Below are positions 22,911-34,127 of a stretch of 64,000 nt of DNA, in pieces. The notes beneath the pieces are model-generated. The model was not told the DNA's origin. It searched no databases and worked only from the letters and a program-made list of their open reading frames with translations. Made by a program: the position numbers and the translations under genes. Numbering within the stretch: the first letter of the stretch is position 1; every line of letters begins with the position of its first letter. Source of the stretch: Calonectria ilicicola (lineage: Eukaryota > Ascomycota > Sordariomycetes > Hypocreales > Nectriaceae); NCBI GenBank assembly GCA_020809705.1, contig CP085825.1, positions 7,130,001 to 7,194,000 of the forward strand. The letters run 5' to 3'.

Positions 22911-22960
22911 CCTGTAAAACCCCCCGTAAAATCCCCCGTAAAACCCTGTAAAACGCCCCT
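22911..22960. repeat. Short tandem repeat, GTAAAACCCC-like
   Basis: Four imperfect units of 10-12 bp, each GTAAAA followed by C-rich sequence. It resembles no telomere repeat of these fungi, which is TTAGGG. Confidence 0.6.
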
Positions 22961-23137
22961 AGCCAGCCCCAGGGTGGGCATCCGTGCAACTGTAAATCAG
23001 CCAAGTTACAGCGCCCGGTCCTCTAAACTCAGCCCCTAGGCTGCGACCACTTAGCCGGGTCTCCCGGCCAAAGTGGCACCCCTTGCGGCAGCCACTTAAA
23101 AAAAAAAATCCACTGTACGCGGGGTGGGTTCCAGGGG

Positions 23138-23143
23138 ACGCGT
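23138..23143. promoter_or_regulatory. MCB-type ACGCGT box, middle
   Basis: Perfect ACGCGT 0.66 kb upstream of the Tos4-like ATG, within a cluster of CCACTT/AAGTGG motifs. Confidence 0.4.
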
Positions 23144-23711
23144 AAAGTGCCTGGGCACACCTAGCCACTTTAAATGGGTGCCCTGGCGGGGGCGCCCTCA
23201 GCGCCAATCGACAGCGCCGGAACCGCTAAACCACGGCTCCTCCAGTGCACAAACTGCACAGCCAGTGCACAAACCCGTCACAAAACCCAACGCCAACACG
23301 CTTCCCGCAAAACGCCAACGCGACGACGAGGCCGTGCCATCGCGCGTCCCCGGTCAACCACCAAAAAAGTGTCCACCTCTTAAATACCTCCCTCCCTCCA
23401 CTTAACCACTCGCTCACACCTTAGACACGCACACCCAACTTTTAGTCCTGGCCACACAGTCTTGGGCCTCGCTGTCGATTCCATCATTTTGAACTTGCTT
23501 GACCACCACCGAGGCCTTCTTTCGAGACCGCCTCGTGCACTGCACACACACACACACACGCTCACTCTCGCGCTGCCTCACTCTCTCTACAGCGTCATCG
23601 ACATCTCGGACGAACTCCTTCAGCCCACCCCGCGTGTAAATTGGTGGTGGCTGCCAGCCCTTTTTTTGGCATAAGGGGAGGAATTTACCCAGCAAGAAAA
23701 AAAAACAATTT

Positions 23712-23717
23712 ACGCGT
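23712..23717. promoter_or_regulatory. MCB-type ACGCGT box, proximal
   Basis: Perfect ACGCGT 85 bp upstream of the ATG. Yeast TOS4 and PLM2 are G1/S genes controlled by SBF/MBF, which bind such boxes, so this is a likely cell-cycle element. Confidence 0.55.
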
Positions 23718-23801
23718 GCTGGGAACTTCGAACACGCAACCACTACTCGCTTCTACCGCCCCCGAAATCTACATCTCACACATCACAAGTCCACCGACAA
23801 C

Positions 23802-25428
23802 ATGGACTCGATAAACTCCTCGCCTCGCTTCGAAAGACGCGAGAAGCTCTCGGCCGAGCCTACACTGCCTGCCATGCCCAAGTCTCTAGCTGGCTCAAAA
23901 CGCCCTGCTCCTACGCTTCTGCCTCCTCTTGAGCTGTCTTCGTCTCCTGGCCTGCCTCGGCCCGTTAAGCGCCAGAACATTAGCTCGTGCTCCGGCCGTG
24001 CTCACCTCAAGTATCCCACTCCCGTGCCCACATCCAGCACCGGTATCCTCTCCAGCTCGCCTCCTCGACGTGCCAATAATGGTATTGAACGTGCTCCCTT
24101 GTCTGCTGTGCCCTCGGTCGAGCTCTCGGAAAGAGGTGAGCCTCTTATCATGGGCCGATCCTCCAACTCTTCCCACTACCAGCTCTCTGCCAACCGCCTC
24201 GTGTCCCGCGTGCACGTCAAGGCTCGATTCCTTGCCGCACCAAGCCCCCTGGAGCCCAGCAAGATTGAGATTACCTGCCACGGTTGGAATGGTCTAAAGG
24301 TGCACTGCCAGGGCCGCACCTGGGAGCTGTTCAAGGGTGACAGCTTCACTAGTGAGACGGAAGGTTCCGAGATCATGGTTGACGTGCAGGACGCCCGCGT
24401 GCTTGTCCAATGGCCCAAGAGATCCATTGACAATCTGTCTGACACCACCTGGGATGATTCCCCACGATCGCAGATGCGCGGCAACGCCCTTCTGCAAATG
24501 TCACCCATCCGCCGCGGCACTCGCATTGCCTCCCCCGAGAGCCCCACGCCCGTTAACAACAGCTCCCGCCGCCTCCAGGCCCTCCTGCCCGGCATTGAGA
24601 TTTACGAGGACGAGCCTGACCTGCCAATGCCCAAGCGTGGCTCTATTAGCCTCGACTTCAACGCTAGCATGCGAACAGAGGTCACTGCCAGCTTCTCCAG
24701 CGAGCGTAGTGAGGAGGAGGAGCATGATCCCGATGAGGAGAACGATCCAATTGTCCACTCTTTTGGTCCCTTTGGTGCCGACATCTCTGGCCGACTGGCT
24801 TCGATGACGGCGAAGTCCCCCAAGATCTTCAAGGGTGCTAAGCGCGCTCACAACCCTCTCGCTAGTGCTATTGCTGCTGACCTCTTTGCTCCCCGCCAAA
24901 TTCCTGCCATCCCTGGCTCTCCTAAGAAGATTGTCAGGAAGGAAGTGCGCGAAGACTCACCTCTCTCTTCTCCTCCCAGGGTGCGAACACCCACTCCCGA
25001 ACCCCTCCAGAGGGAAGTCGAGATCAACCCTGCCGTCGCCAACCACGTAATTAACCAACTCGCTTACTCCCGCCTGTCTTCCACTCCCTTGTCTACCATC
25101 ATGCAGAATCTCCCTGCCGAGGAGAAGGAGGGTCTCACCAAGGATGTCCTGCGAGACGCTATTGAGAACACTGCCTGCATTGGTATTATTGAGCGCCAAG
25201 GCAAGGATGCCGCCGGCAAGCTGCTCGAGAGCGAATACTACTATGTTCCCGAGCGTGACGACGATATGAACCGACGCGTCTCAGTCGTCGATGGCCTGCG
25301 CAAGCCAAGCCTGCGAGCGTGTCGAAAGCAGCACAAGGTATGTTTTGCAACCAATATTTTAATGAACTGGACCTTGATTCTAACAAGTCTCTTAGCAATA
25401 CTACTGGAAGCGTCCTCGCACCCCTTAA
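23802..25428 (+). CDS. FHA-domain protein, Tos4/Plm2-like, 522 aa
   Basis: Exons 23802-25337 and 25396-25428 around a 58-bp phase-0 intron; the second exon adds QYYWKRPRTP. Residues about 105-205 form a forkhead-associated domain with the phosphopeptide-binding marks GRS (118-120) and SRVH (135-138). The flanks are Ser/Pro-rich, with acidic patches around SERSEEEEHDPDEEND. The C-terminal part (about 400-500) is a helical conserved block beginning near VEINPAVANHVINQLAYSRL. FHA domain, flanking disorder and promoter MCB boxes fit fungal Tos4/Plm2, chromatin-associated regulators of the G1/S and replication-checkpoint programme. FHA assignment is strong; orthology is likely but inferred. Confidence 0.85.
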
Positions 25429-26340
25429 ATGACACAAACACAAAACAAAAAACAATTCTACGTATATACAGGGCGTGTTAGTCGACGCAATCCCTCATTG
25501 GACGTCAACAACTAGCCATGCACATCACATTTTTCCTTAACACTATTGGTGGATGGCGGACTGTTTTACTGTATACCCCCACCCATTTGCTATTCGCATC
25601 TGTATATTTATACCTGGCACGACCACGAAACATCCTCCCACGAGAATCGCGAGCATAAGCTGCATAGCCTGAGGCGTCTTTGATTTACTTGTATTTTTGG
25701 TACTGTTTGATTACAAAACCTGGCTGAGGAGTTTGAGTGAGGGAGTGGCTTGTTTTACTATATCCTGGCTTTTTTTTCTTTCTTGCAGAAAGGTTGGCGG
25801 GATGCAAGGAGTGTACAAACGGTTTTTAGAGTCATGTTTTTTGGTCTTTTTTTTTGCGGGTGAAAAAGGCTCGGTTTTTATGGGAGGTATGGTATATTCG
25901 TGGCGATTCACAGGCTCGGTCAGCATTTTGTTGCTTTTGTACATTTTTTGGAGGATGTGCCACAGGTCGGGCACATTGCATGTAGGAATCCGAGAGAAGA
26001 GAGAGCGAAATCCAATGAATCAATTGTTGAAACAAAAAAAAAAAAAAGAAAAACTCAAGATTGTGCCGTAATGTGTGATGTGATCGACGTACTGGGCCCG
26101 AGACAATGATATCATACATGATGTTGAATGAGCCGATGGGTGATTCATGGTCGACAGATGCCAGCTAATGCCGAAGCAATTGCGCCATGTCGTGATGGGC
26201 GACGCCACGCACAGGTCAGCAGCGACACGGTTGCTTGGTTGACGCGTGCCGTGATGCAACACTTGCTCTTTTTTATGGGCTTACGCGAACGAATCGAGCC
26301 AAGTCCCAAGCCACAGGCAGCGACATGCATCATCACACAC

Positions 26341-26375
26341 CAACCAGCCAGCAACCAACCAACCAACCAACCAAG
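26341..26375. repeat. CCAA microsatellite
   Basis: Imperfect run of CAAC/CCAA units, not coding. Confidence 0.7.
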
Positions 26376-26570
26376 CCTTGGCGGTCACCAAGCCCGGGGG
26401 GAATTCCTCCCGCTTCCCGTTTCCGTCGTTTGCCGCATAAACACACTCACACACACACACAACAGCAACAAAAGGCGAATCCCGGGTGGATGGGTGGGCT
26501 GGCGTTTGTTTCCCCGCGTATGTGTGTGTCAGACGGAGCAATCCGTCCTAGCTTAGTTCGTGGTAACCCC

Positions 26571-26592
26571 CCCTCCCTCCCTCCCTCCCTCC
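26571..26592. repeat. CCCT microsatellite
   Basis: Perfect to near-perfect run of CCCT units following a C tract. Confidence 0.75.
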
Positions 26593-27172
26593 TGAAGCTC
26601 TCAAAAGAGAGGACTAGGGAGAGAACCAGGGAGAGGGAGCTTTGATGTGCATTTAATCCATTTATCCCCCGGAAATGCATGCATGCACAGCGAATATCCC
26701 AGTCATTCCGTGGTAGTAATTGCATCCCCTCGCACTCGAACCACTTCATCTCCAGTGGCGAGGAGGGGAGAGAGAGAAAGAGGGGGAAGGATTTACAACC
26801 CCCCTCCCGTCAAGCCATGGGTGATTGGATGGCCTTTTGGAGAGTTGCATCGCGGTGTCGCCTCCGGATTGTCACGGCCATGGTCACGGTATGATGATCC
26901 CTCCGCGGAATGCAATGGAATGCGGGTTGGTTGCGCGATGCTAGAAGTATAAATTGGAGAGAGAGAGGACCCTGCATCCGGGCAGGCGAAAGCAAAACGG
27001 CCCCAAATTCCAAAAATATTTATCTCTTCCTGCCTTCTTCGAGTCAGTAGTCTTTGGCCCAATTCCTTCTTCTTATTCAGATTGGCGGCCTTGATGCTAA
27101 CCAACTCTGTTTTAACACGCCGTCTAGAAACCATCACATCCCATCACATCACATCCCATCAATCCGTCCAAC

Positions 27173-27521
27173 ATGTCCAGCCACTACACCACGGAGCCCC
27201 TCAGCTACGGCGAGTCAGCCACCAGTCCAACCGACGATGCCGCTCCTCAATCCCAAGGTCCGTCCCACTGATCCTCCTCCTGCTCCTCCCTAAAAGACAC
27301 CATCAAATGGCTAACCTCCACTCTTCTCCCTCTCTCTAGTCCCCCGCCGCCGCATGAGCGCCCACGCCCAGGCCGATGCCGACCGCGCCCTCCGCCACAC
27401 TTTTAGCTGGAAGCCCGCGCTGGAGCGGCGCCAGAGCTGGAATCAGGAGGACCAGAAGCACAACATGCACATGACGAGCATCGGTAGCGTCAAGACGGGG
27501 CCTGGGTTCACCGAGCGATAA
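27173..27521 (+). CDS. Conserved small fungal protein, 88 aa
   Basis: Exons 27173-27257 and 27340-27521; an 82-bp phase-1 intron with branch site CTAAC and a polypyrimidine tract ending CTCTAG. The N-terminus MSSHYTTEPLSYGES and the C-terminal block (RRRMSAHAQAD, SWKPALERRQSWNQEDQKH, VKTGPGFTE) match, as I recall, a short protein conserved across Pezizomycotina without an assigned role. There is no signal peptide or membrane segment; it is basic, charged and probably cytosolic or nuclear. RRRMSA and RRQSW look like basophilic-kinase phosphorylation sites. It is convergent with the repeat protein downstream. Confidence 0.75.
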
Positions 27522-28174
27522 GCAAAAAAACAAAACGAAAACGAAAAATAGCTTCCCTTTGCTCTTCCGGTCAAGTCTGCCATGATCCGACCGGACCCAG
27601 GTGGAGACGACGACGGCATTGCGGGGCGAGCTCCCGATGGACCCCGCTCACCACGCCCGGACATCAAAAGTATGAATGAAAATGAATGCAAGGAAGAAAA
27701 AATCGTCACAATGTAACAACAGCGTAATGCATCAAATGGAGGGACCTTTTCTCGCAATTCAGACTGACATGGCATGGCATGGAATTTCTCAGCATCAAAA
27801 ATGTATTGTTAATTGTTGTATACTACTACAGAATGACCTACCCGACGCTGAGAAGCGACGGGTGGTTGAGTGCTCTCAAAAGAATGAACAAGCATTGCCT
27901 TCATGCAATTCATAAAAATGCCCTGATCCTAGGTATCTCATACTCCAATACTCCAAGCTCCGTGATAAAAAAAAACACAAATCACGACCCTGTTCAATCC
28001 TTTGCCTGCCTCCCCCCGCGCTCGTTCGGAAGGATGACGACGGTGCCAATTTCTGCGTCTCCCAAGAAAGACATAACTTCGTGTACCTTAATGAAATGTA
28101 CTCCACATGCTCCCACGTGAAGTGATAATCGAAATAACCTCCATCCGTTGTATAATCACTACTCACACAACTCC
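27522..28174. other. Convergent 3' flank
   Basis: Space between two converging genes; no supported gene and no recognisable RNA. Confidence 0.55.
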
Positions 28175-31100
28175 CTAGGCACGCTTCGCCTTCTCCGACT
28201 CCTTCCTGGCTTCACGAGTGCTCAAATGTTCACCCGTCATCATGATAACGTAGGCAGAGCCTGCAACTCCCGCGGTTCCGAGAACTAGCTTCCTCCCGAG
28301 TCTGCGCTTCTTTCGTTGACCTGATGGAGCCTGTGGTTGGGCAACTCTACCATCCTCAGCGTAATCAACTGCTGGTCGAAAAGGCGGCGCGGGTTTCTCC
28401 AGAGACTCGGAGAGCGACTCGTAATTGACAAATCCAGTCGGACTGGCAAAATTTCCCACAGCCGGCTTGCCCATCATATCGATGGGGTTGATCCGTGCTG
28501 TTCCAACCCTTGTGAAAGGAGACTTGGTCGCCTCAGCCTCAGCCGATGCTGGTCGAACTTTGTGGAAGATAAGTACATTGCCGTTGCCTGACATGACTTC
28601 GTATCCCTCAGCTTGAAGTGGCTCAAAATGAGGGAGGAATTTGGACAGGTGCGACAAGCGGAGCAAGACATCCGCAAGAGTGGATTGCGATCCCACATCC
28701 TGTACTGTCGTCGTCGCCTCTGCAATGCTCATTGTTTGGGATGCTGGGTCGTAGGCTAGAATCTTGAACTGGGCTGAAGTATCCTCTGTCGATCTCTCGC
28801 TAGCCGAGGCTTCAACCTCTGGTGTCTTGCCGGTATAGTGTTTTGCCTCTATCGGCAACGTCTCCATCCCACATTCCTCTGCAAAGCATGTCTCGAGCCC
28901 CTGAGGTTCACGAGAATAGGGATCCAAAAACTCTTTCCCAAGGTGACGATCCAAAGCGGGTTGGATTCTGTGCTCCTCTCTCGGGAAGCATTCATCCATG
29001 GAGCTGAATTCGACACTGTCTTGATCAATTTCGGCTGTCTCAAGTTCCTGCACGCGGTTCTTCGGGAACAGAGTGGACTTGTTGATTGAGTTTTCTGGGC
29101 TCCAAGATGTGGAAAACTCGTCAGGAAAGTCCCGGACGTAGTTTCCAGTAAGTTTTGAAGCGGGCTCCGATGAAGTCTCCCGGACTCCATCGATTTGCTC
29201 CAAATTGTCGTCCTGGCTGCGCTCACGGGCCCGGCGCAAGGTCGCAGCACGGATATCCTGGGCCGTCAGGGGGTCAGCCTCAGAGATGGCTGAGTCGGGA
29301 CTGCTCCCATTGTGCCTGTGGTAAAGAGGATAAGTAACTGATGGACCATTCCTGGTGTCTTGGGAACCTGCCTTGGAATCGTACTCTCGGAGGCCTTGGG
29401 CGATGTGATCCAGCTGGGGAGCGGCTTTACCATCAGGCTCATTGTGGCGGATTGCCGAGTACATGTCAAGGTCCTTGTAGGCCTTTGTAGCTTGCTCCGG
29501 GTGAACCGGGTACTGGGAATCAAACGAGTCAAAAGATGTGGGCTTGTACTTGTCCAAGTCCTCATACTTCTTCGTCAACTCCTCGGGGTGGACATGCTTG
29601 GTGGTCGTCGCCTCCTCGAAACCAGCGGCCGGGTACTTGGAAAGATCCTTGTACTCCTTGGAAGCCTGCTCCGGGTGGATACGCTCCTGCTCCGGGCCAG
29701 AGTTCTGATAAGCTGCGTACTTGTCGAGATCCTCGTACTGTTTAGTGGCCTCCTCGGGGTGGATACGAGGTGTCTTTGGGTCAGCATTGTCATAATGGTT
29801 GTACGCAGGCAGGTCCTTGTAATTCTTTGACACCTCCTCAGGATGGATCCGTTTGGCATTCACCTCAGGTCCTGGAAGGTCTCGCGGAGCATACAGCGGG
29901 ACGTCTTTATACTGCTTGGACTTTTCTTCTGGAGTTAGCTTTCGTAGGCCATCGGGCTCGTTCCACCTGACCGCGCCGTACTTGTGAAGATCATCGTAAT
30001 TCTTGGAGAGCTCTTCAGGTGTGAGTTTTCGGAGACCGTCTGGCTCGTTCCAATGAACGGGGCCGTATTTGTGCAGATCTTCGTACTTTTTGGTCAAGTC
30101 CTCCATAGGAGCGTCCACCTTGGCTGCAATGGGTTCTGCCTTGGGGGTGGCGTCCATCTGAGCAGCGGCATGTGCCTGAAGCGTCGAGATATCGGCGACA
30201 AAGGGGGTGTTGTAAGCATCGAGATCATCGTATTTCTTAGATTCTTCCTCGGGGGTCAATCTGCGCAGACCATCTGGCTCACTCCAGGCCACAGGACCAT
30301 ACCCACTCAGATCTTTGTAGCTTTTGGACAGCTCTTCAGGAGTTGGCTTTCGCAGTCCGTTGGGCTCGTTCCAATGCACGGCTCCATACTTGTGCAGGTC
30401 ATCATAGTCCTTGGACTGCTCCTCCTTTGTAAGCTTGCGCAGGCCATCTGGCTCATTCCATCTGACTGCCTTGTATTGATCCAAGTCATCATAAAGCTTT
30501 GACTGCTCCTCAGGGGTCAGTTTGCGCTGAGTAAATGGGTCATCAACCTTGGCGGCCGAGTAGCTTCGCAAATCCTTGTATTCCTTGGAAACCTCCTCAG
30601 CGGTGGCTTTCCGCAGACCATCGGGCTCATTCCAACGAACTGGACCATACTTGTCTAGGTCTTCATAACGAGGTCCAGTTTGTTTGGGGGCAGAAGGGAT
30701 GACATCTGGTACGGGCTTATACTGATGCAAGTCAGAATGCTCGGTGGCCTGAACCGGCCTTAGCGCACTGTGGGTGTCTGGTACAGGGCCATAGCGGTCA
30801 AGGTCATTGTACTTTTGTGTGAAGCCAGAAGGTTGGACAGGCTCGGAAAAGTCGGATGGCCGATATCCGTCTAGGTCGTTGTAAAGCGGGGTTGGTTCGG
30901 GCTGCTTTGTAGAGGCCTTGACCCTGCGGCGGTTGGTAATAGGGTCAATGTCGGATTCGACGGTGGTGGCATTTGGTGAATCAAAGTATTGACGAATGCT
31001 CTCGAGAGGGGATTTCCACATGTCATGATCGTAGCTGAGAGGCTTTTCGCCCCGGATGAGGTGGTCCATGGCACTCCGTTCCACATCTTCAATATTCTTC

Positions 31101-31459
31101 CCAGGGCGCACGCCCGAGATTTCATCTGACCAAGACTTGACCTCGGCAATATTGATGTATTTCTTGCCATGGCCCATCTGAGATGCGCGCGCAATGGCTT
31201 CCATAGCTTTCTTGATGGTCTTGTTGGTGTCCTTGTCCCAGGACAAATTGCGGCTTAGCGACTCTAGGTACTGGTGGCGATGACCACGGTGGCGTCGGCC
31301 ACCCTCTGAGCCGGAGTGCATGGACCAGCACAGGTCTCTGGTCTGCCGAGCACATCTTGACTGCAGCAGGGCTACGGAAGGAGAGAGAGATGATGAAACA
31401 GAAGCGCTAGATTGGAGGATTCTCGCCCGTGGCGAAGTGCGGGACGCCGTCAATAACAT
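28175..31459 (-). CDS. Large YxDLxxY-repeat protein, probably mitochondrial, 1094 aa
   Basis: Single intronless frame. The N-terminus is Arg/Ser-rich without acids for about 40 residues (MLLTASRTSPRARIL), like a mitochondrial presequence. Residues about 192-678 hold 17 copies of a YxDLxxY core (for example KYEDLDKYGPV), separated by linkers of two types: WNEPDGLRKLTPEE and a shorter RIHPEE or VHPEQ form. A conserved C-terminal domain (about 935-1000, starting FKILAYDPASQTMSIAEA) is known to me from fungal mitochondrial proteins of unknown function. A single membrane segment lies near the end (RRLGRKLVLGTAGVAGSAYVIMMTG), with a charged tail. It may be a membrane-anchored scaffold of the mitochondrion; this is inference. 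Long antisense frames over the repeats are artefacts of repeat codon use. Confidence 0.85.
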   Translation of the reverse strand: MLLTASRTSPRARILQSSASVSSSLSPSVALLQSRCARQTRDLCWSMHSGSEGGRRHRGHRHQYLESLSRNLSWDKDTNKTIKKAMEAIARASQMGHGKKYINIAEVKSWSDEISGVRPGKNIEDVERSAMDHLIRGEKPLSYDHDMWKSPLESIRQYFDSPNATTVESDIDPITNRRRVKASTKQPEPTPLYNDLDGYRPSDFSEPVQPSGFTQKYNDLDRYGPVPDTHSALRPVQATEHSDLHQYKPVPDVIPSAPKQTGPRYEDLDKYGPVRWNEPDGLRKATAEEVSKEYKDLRSYSAAKVDDPFTQRKLTPEEQSKLYDDLDQYKAVRWNEPDGLRKLTKEEQSKDYDDLHKYGAVHWNEPNGLRKPTPEELSKSYKDLSGYGPVAWSEPDGLRRLTPEEESKKYDDLDAYNTPFVADISTLQAHAAAQMDATPKAEPIAAKVDAPMEDLTKKYEDLHKYGPVHWNEPDGLRKLTPEELSKNYDDLHKYGAVRWNEPDGLRKLTPEEKSKQYKDVPLYAPRDLPGPEVNAKRIHPEEVSKNYKDLPAYNHYDNADPKTPRIHPEEATKQYEDLDKYAAYQNSGPEQERIHPEQASKEYKDLSKYPAAGFEEATTTKHVHPEELTKKYEDLDKYKPTSFDSFDSQYPVHPEQATKAYKDLDMYSAIRHNEPDGKAAPQLDHIAQGLREYDSKAGSQDTRNGPSVTYPLYHRHNGSSPDSAISEADPLTAQDIRAATLRRARERSQDDNLEQIDGVRETSSEPASKLTGNYVRDFPDEFSTSWSPENSINKSTLFPKNRVQELETAEIDQDSVEFSSMDECFPREEHRIQPALDRHLGKEFLDPYSREPQGLETCFAEECGMETLPIEAKHYTGKTPEVEASASERSTEDTSAQFKILAYDPASQTMSIAEATTTVQDVGSQSTLADVLLRLSHLSKFLPHFEPLQAEGYEVMSGNGNVLIFHKVRPASAEAEATKSPFTRVGTARINPIDMMGKPAVGNFASPTGFVNYESLSESLEKPAPPFRPAVDYAEDGRVAQPQAPSGQRKKRRLGRKLVLGTAGVAGSAYVIMMTGEHLSTREARKESEKAKRA
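29426..30886 (-). repeat. Coding repeat array, 17 YxDLxxY units
   Basis: Protein-level repeat of about 25-35 residues per unit inside the mitochondrial-type protein. Adjacent RWNEPDGLRKL units are nearly identical, suggesting recent unit duplication; the HPEE units form a second subtype. Confidence 0.8.
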
Positions 31460-34127
31460 GGTGGCGGTAAACTGTGGGAATTGAGGGAAGGGCGGAATGA
31501 GAGGGGATCTTCAATCTGGCATGTGTCAGCGCTGGTGCAATCGCAAGGGCCTGGAGCAAGCACAGGCGAGGGGAGATCGGGCGCAAGGGCTGCCAAGTAA
31601 ATGAAGGGACTTACTCTGAAGAAACGGCAATGGCGCATCGACCAAGGAGCTGTAGGTGCGGATTGCGACTAACACGACGTGCTCGGTGGAAGCAAAGTGG
31701 AACCGAGGTCCCGCAACATGCAAGTGAGGCGGCTATGTGCGGGGCGAAGAACGGTATAGATGGCGAGGGCGGGTGTTGTGGGAAGAGAGATGCGAGAGAA
31801 GCAAGAAAAACGAGTTGTTATCGAGAGGTGAGAGATGAGGAGTGAGGAAATAATAAGGAAGACGTGGACGTAGAAGTAGGAAACGAAGTGACGACGTCGG
31901 TGCTGGGGACAGCCTGAGGTTCATCAGCCGGAACCTAGCGGGTGGGGACGGGCAGCCTCGGGGCCTCTGGGTCTTGGGGGAGGGGCCCCTCTGGAGGTGA
32001 GACGCTGGGGCGGCGGGATTGGGGGAGAGTTGCTAGCTCCAGGCCACAAACGATAACCTGGGGCGTTATTTTGGGGGGTGTAAAGGGTGTAAGAAAGGTG
32101 CAAGGAGGGTGCTGCGGGCTGCTGGGAGCTGTCAAGAGCCAGTCAGGAGCTAGTCAGGGCTGTTGAGCGTCATCCGATGGTTGGTAATGCCAGGGGCTGA
32201 AGCTCACTGGTGGTGTTGGAGCTGATTGTGGCCCCTGCAAGACGTCGAGAGAGACAAGCTCGAGACAGAGGGCATGGAGAGTTTGCGGGGTAGTTGGCTA
32301 GGTTCCAGAGGGGCCGCCAGAGGGGCGCCAGAGGGGCCAGAGGGGAAACGACCGGGGCTGGGCTCGATAACGATGGCGCGGCGGCCCTGTCCAAGACGCC
32401 TGCGCGCCACTGACGTACGTGCATGTGCAGCTTGCGCCGGCCATGGCAGCGCAGACGAGACGAGAGCCTTTACTGGACTCGTCTGTTTCCGTACGCCGTC
32501 GTGTGTTGCCGTCTGCAAGTGTGAGAGCAAGTGTGAGAGCGAACGTGGGAGCAAATCTCGCCAGTAACTACCGTTGGGTTGGCAAAGACACAGCATGTCG
32601 CACCGAAACATTGAGGAGCTCTCGGCAGTGCACATTGCCTCAACCCCGGGTCGCGGCCAGTCGCGCCAATCACGGCTACAGCTACGGATACGTACATGCA
32701 CTGTACGATGCATTCATAAACCAACCACTGCTTCCTCCTCCATGGCTCGTGTGTTGCCAGGGGTGGTTCAAAGCTGACATCACCGGGCATGCAGTGTAAG
32801 ACCCAAAACGGAAAACCCGCACTTGGGCCCTCTCGGGGCTCGGAGAGTGTCACGTGCAGCCAGCATGCAAGTAAAGGCACCGCCGAAGCCTTCTTATCTC
32901 GGGAAGCTTTTGACAGGTCGTGCATGGCATCAAACGAAGCTATCGTGGCTTCGGCCACAAGCGCCAACCACTGCTGCGCTGCGGTGGATGGCGGATGGAC
33001 CGACGGAAGAGGGAACAAGGCACGGGAGCTGGGGATCCGCCCGTGGTACGTACATGTACATACATGGCCGGTGGGGTGGTGCGCGAAGATCCCATTCCCT
33101 TCCCTGCGAGTCGCCCTGTTTTGTTGCGGTTAACGCGGCGTCGAGCACTGAGACAGGTCGAGGCCTGCCAACAATGGTCCGCCCTGTGCCGCCAGGATAA
33201 ATGCGGCGCTGCCCTCGCACTCTGGGCAGCCCTCGGTCAGTGGCAGCACCCCCCAAAACGGGACCGGGCTCTTCCTGGCGCGTCCCCATTCAGCCCTCCA
33301 ATCCGGCCACTGGCTGCTGTAACTGCCTGGATGCAGAAGGTGGCAACAAGGGTCCCGTCGCTTGCGAGCCCTGTTGACCGGGTTGGCCAATGGAGCACGA
33401 CAGTCTAGACTCGTAGGCTGCTTGACGGTTGCTCGGCGAAATACGGCAGCGGCGCAACGCAATTGTGCTTGGTGCTGGGTGCATTGCGCTTGGCCGCGTT
33501 ATTAATAATAAATAGCCTTGCTGTGCTGTGTGGCCGCCGCCTTGTGCGTTGCGGTGGTGGCAGGCAGCTTGCAAGGTTGGGAAAATTGGGGTCCAGGCAC
33601 TTAATTGCACTTTGCACTTGGCACTTGGCACTTGCACCAGGCACTTGCACGCCGTTCGCGTCATGTATCAATTGAAGTGTTAATGGACAAGCGGGTGAGT
33701 GACATGGGGCGCGGCGTGAGTCAAGCCGGCCTACGCTTACATAGTCACTCCGACTCACAATTGTTCACCATGATGGAGGCATTGCTCGCCACAGACCAGG
33801 CAGCGGAAGGTGGCCAAGCAGATGAAATAAAATCATATTCCACTCTGCTGCAACCACCCGTCTCTCAACCTCCTTCATCCCCTCCCCACCCTCCAAATTC
33901 CTCAACTTCAGCTCCTGGTCGCGTGTGCGTCCACCGTGAGGCTCCGCGCTGCTGCCCCGCTCCAAGGCCCGTGCTTCATGTGACATCACTTGCTGCCCCT
34001 CCGAGCATTTTCTCACCCATCACCAAGTCGACGCCAACGAGCTGCAACGAGCATAGACAAGCGCTGCATTAAGCGCATCCTCACGCCCACGCTTCCCACA
34101 CCCCCGTCCCTCATTCAGGCGTCTGCG
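31460..34127. other. Long divergent intergenic region
   Basis: Lies between the divergent repeat-protein and Ltn1 genes. GC-rich, with short direct repeats (CCAGAGGGG units at 32307-32345; GCACTTG units at 33608-33648). Many open frames arise from base composition; none has domains or splice support. Confidence 0.5.

Larger units (their letters stand above)
21638..23801. other. Long intergenic region upstream of Tos4-like gene
   Basis: GC-rich from about 22100, with low-complexity tracts (GATG repeats at 22732-22750, CA repeat near 23546-23560). No gene is supported. It holds three ACGCGT boxes and several CCACTT-type motifs, listed separately. Confidence 0.55.
25429..27172. other. Intergenic, low complexity
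   Basis: 3' flank of the Tos4-like gene and 5' flank of the 88-aa gene. It contains microsatellites and purine/pyrimidine tracts; no supported gene. Confidence 0.55.

Noticed and set aside
22911..22960. Telomere-like repeat
   Set aside because: The unit is GTAAAA plus C-run, not the TTAGGG of these fungi, and only four copies are present.
29360..30502. Long plus-strand frames opposite the repeat protein
   Set aside because: Their length comes from the antisense of the YxDLxxY repeats; Leu/Val-rich, no domain, while the minus strand encodes a coherent protein.
32204..33758. Many overlapping frames on both strands between the repeat protein and LTN1
   Set aside because: High GC and short repeats leave few stops; none has motifs or frame-consistent introns.
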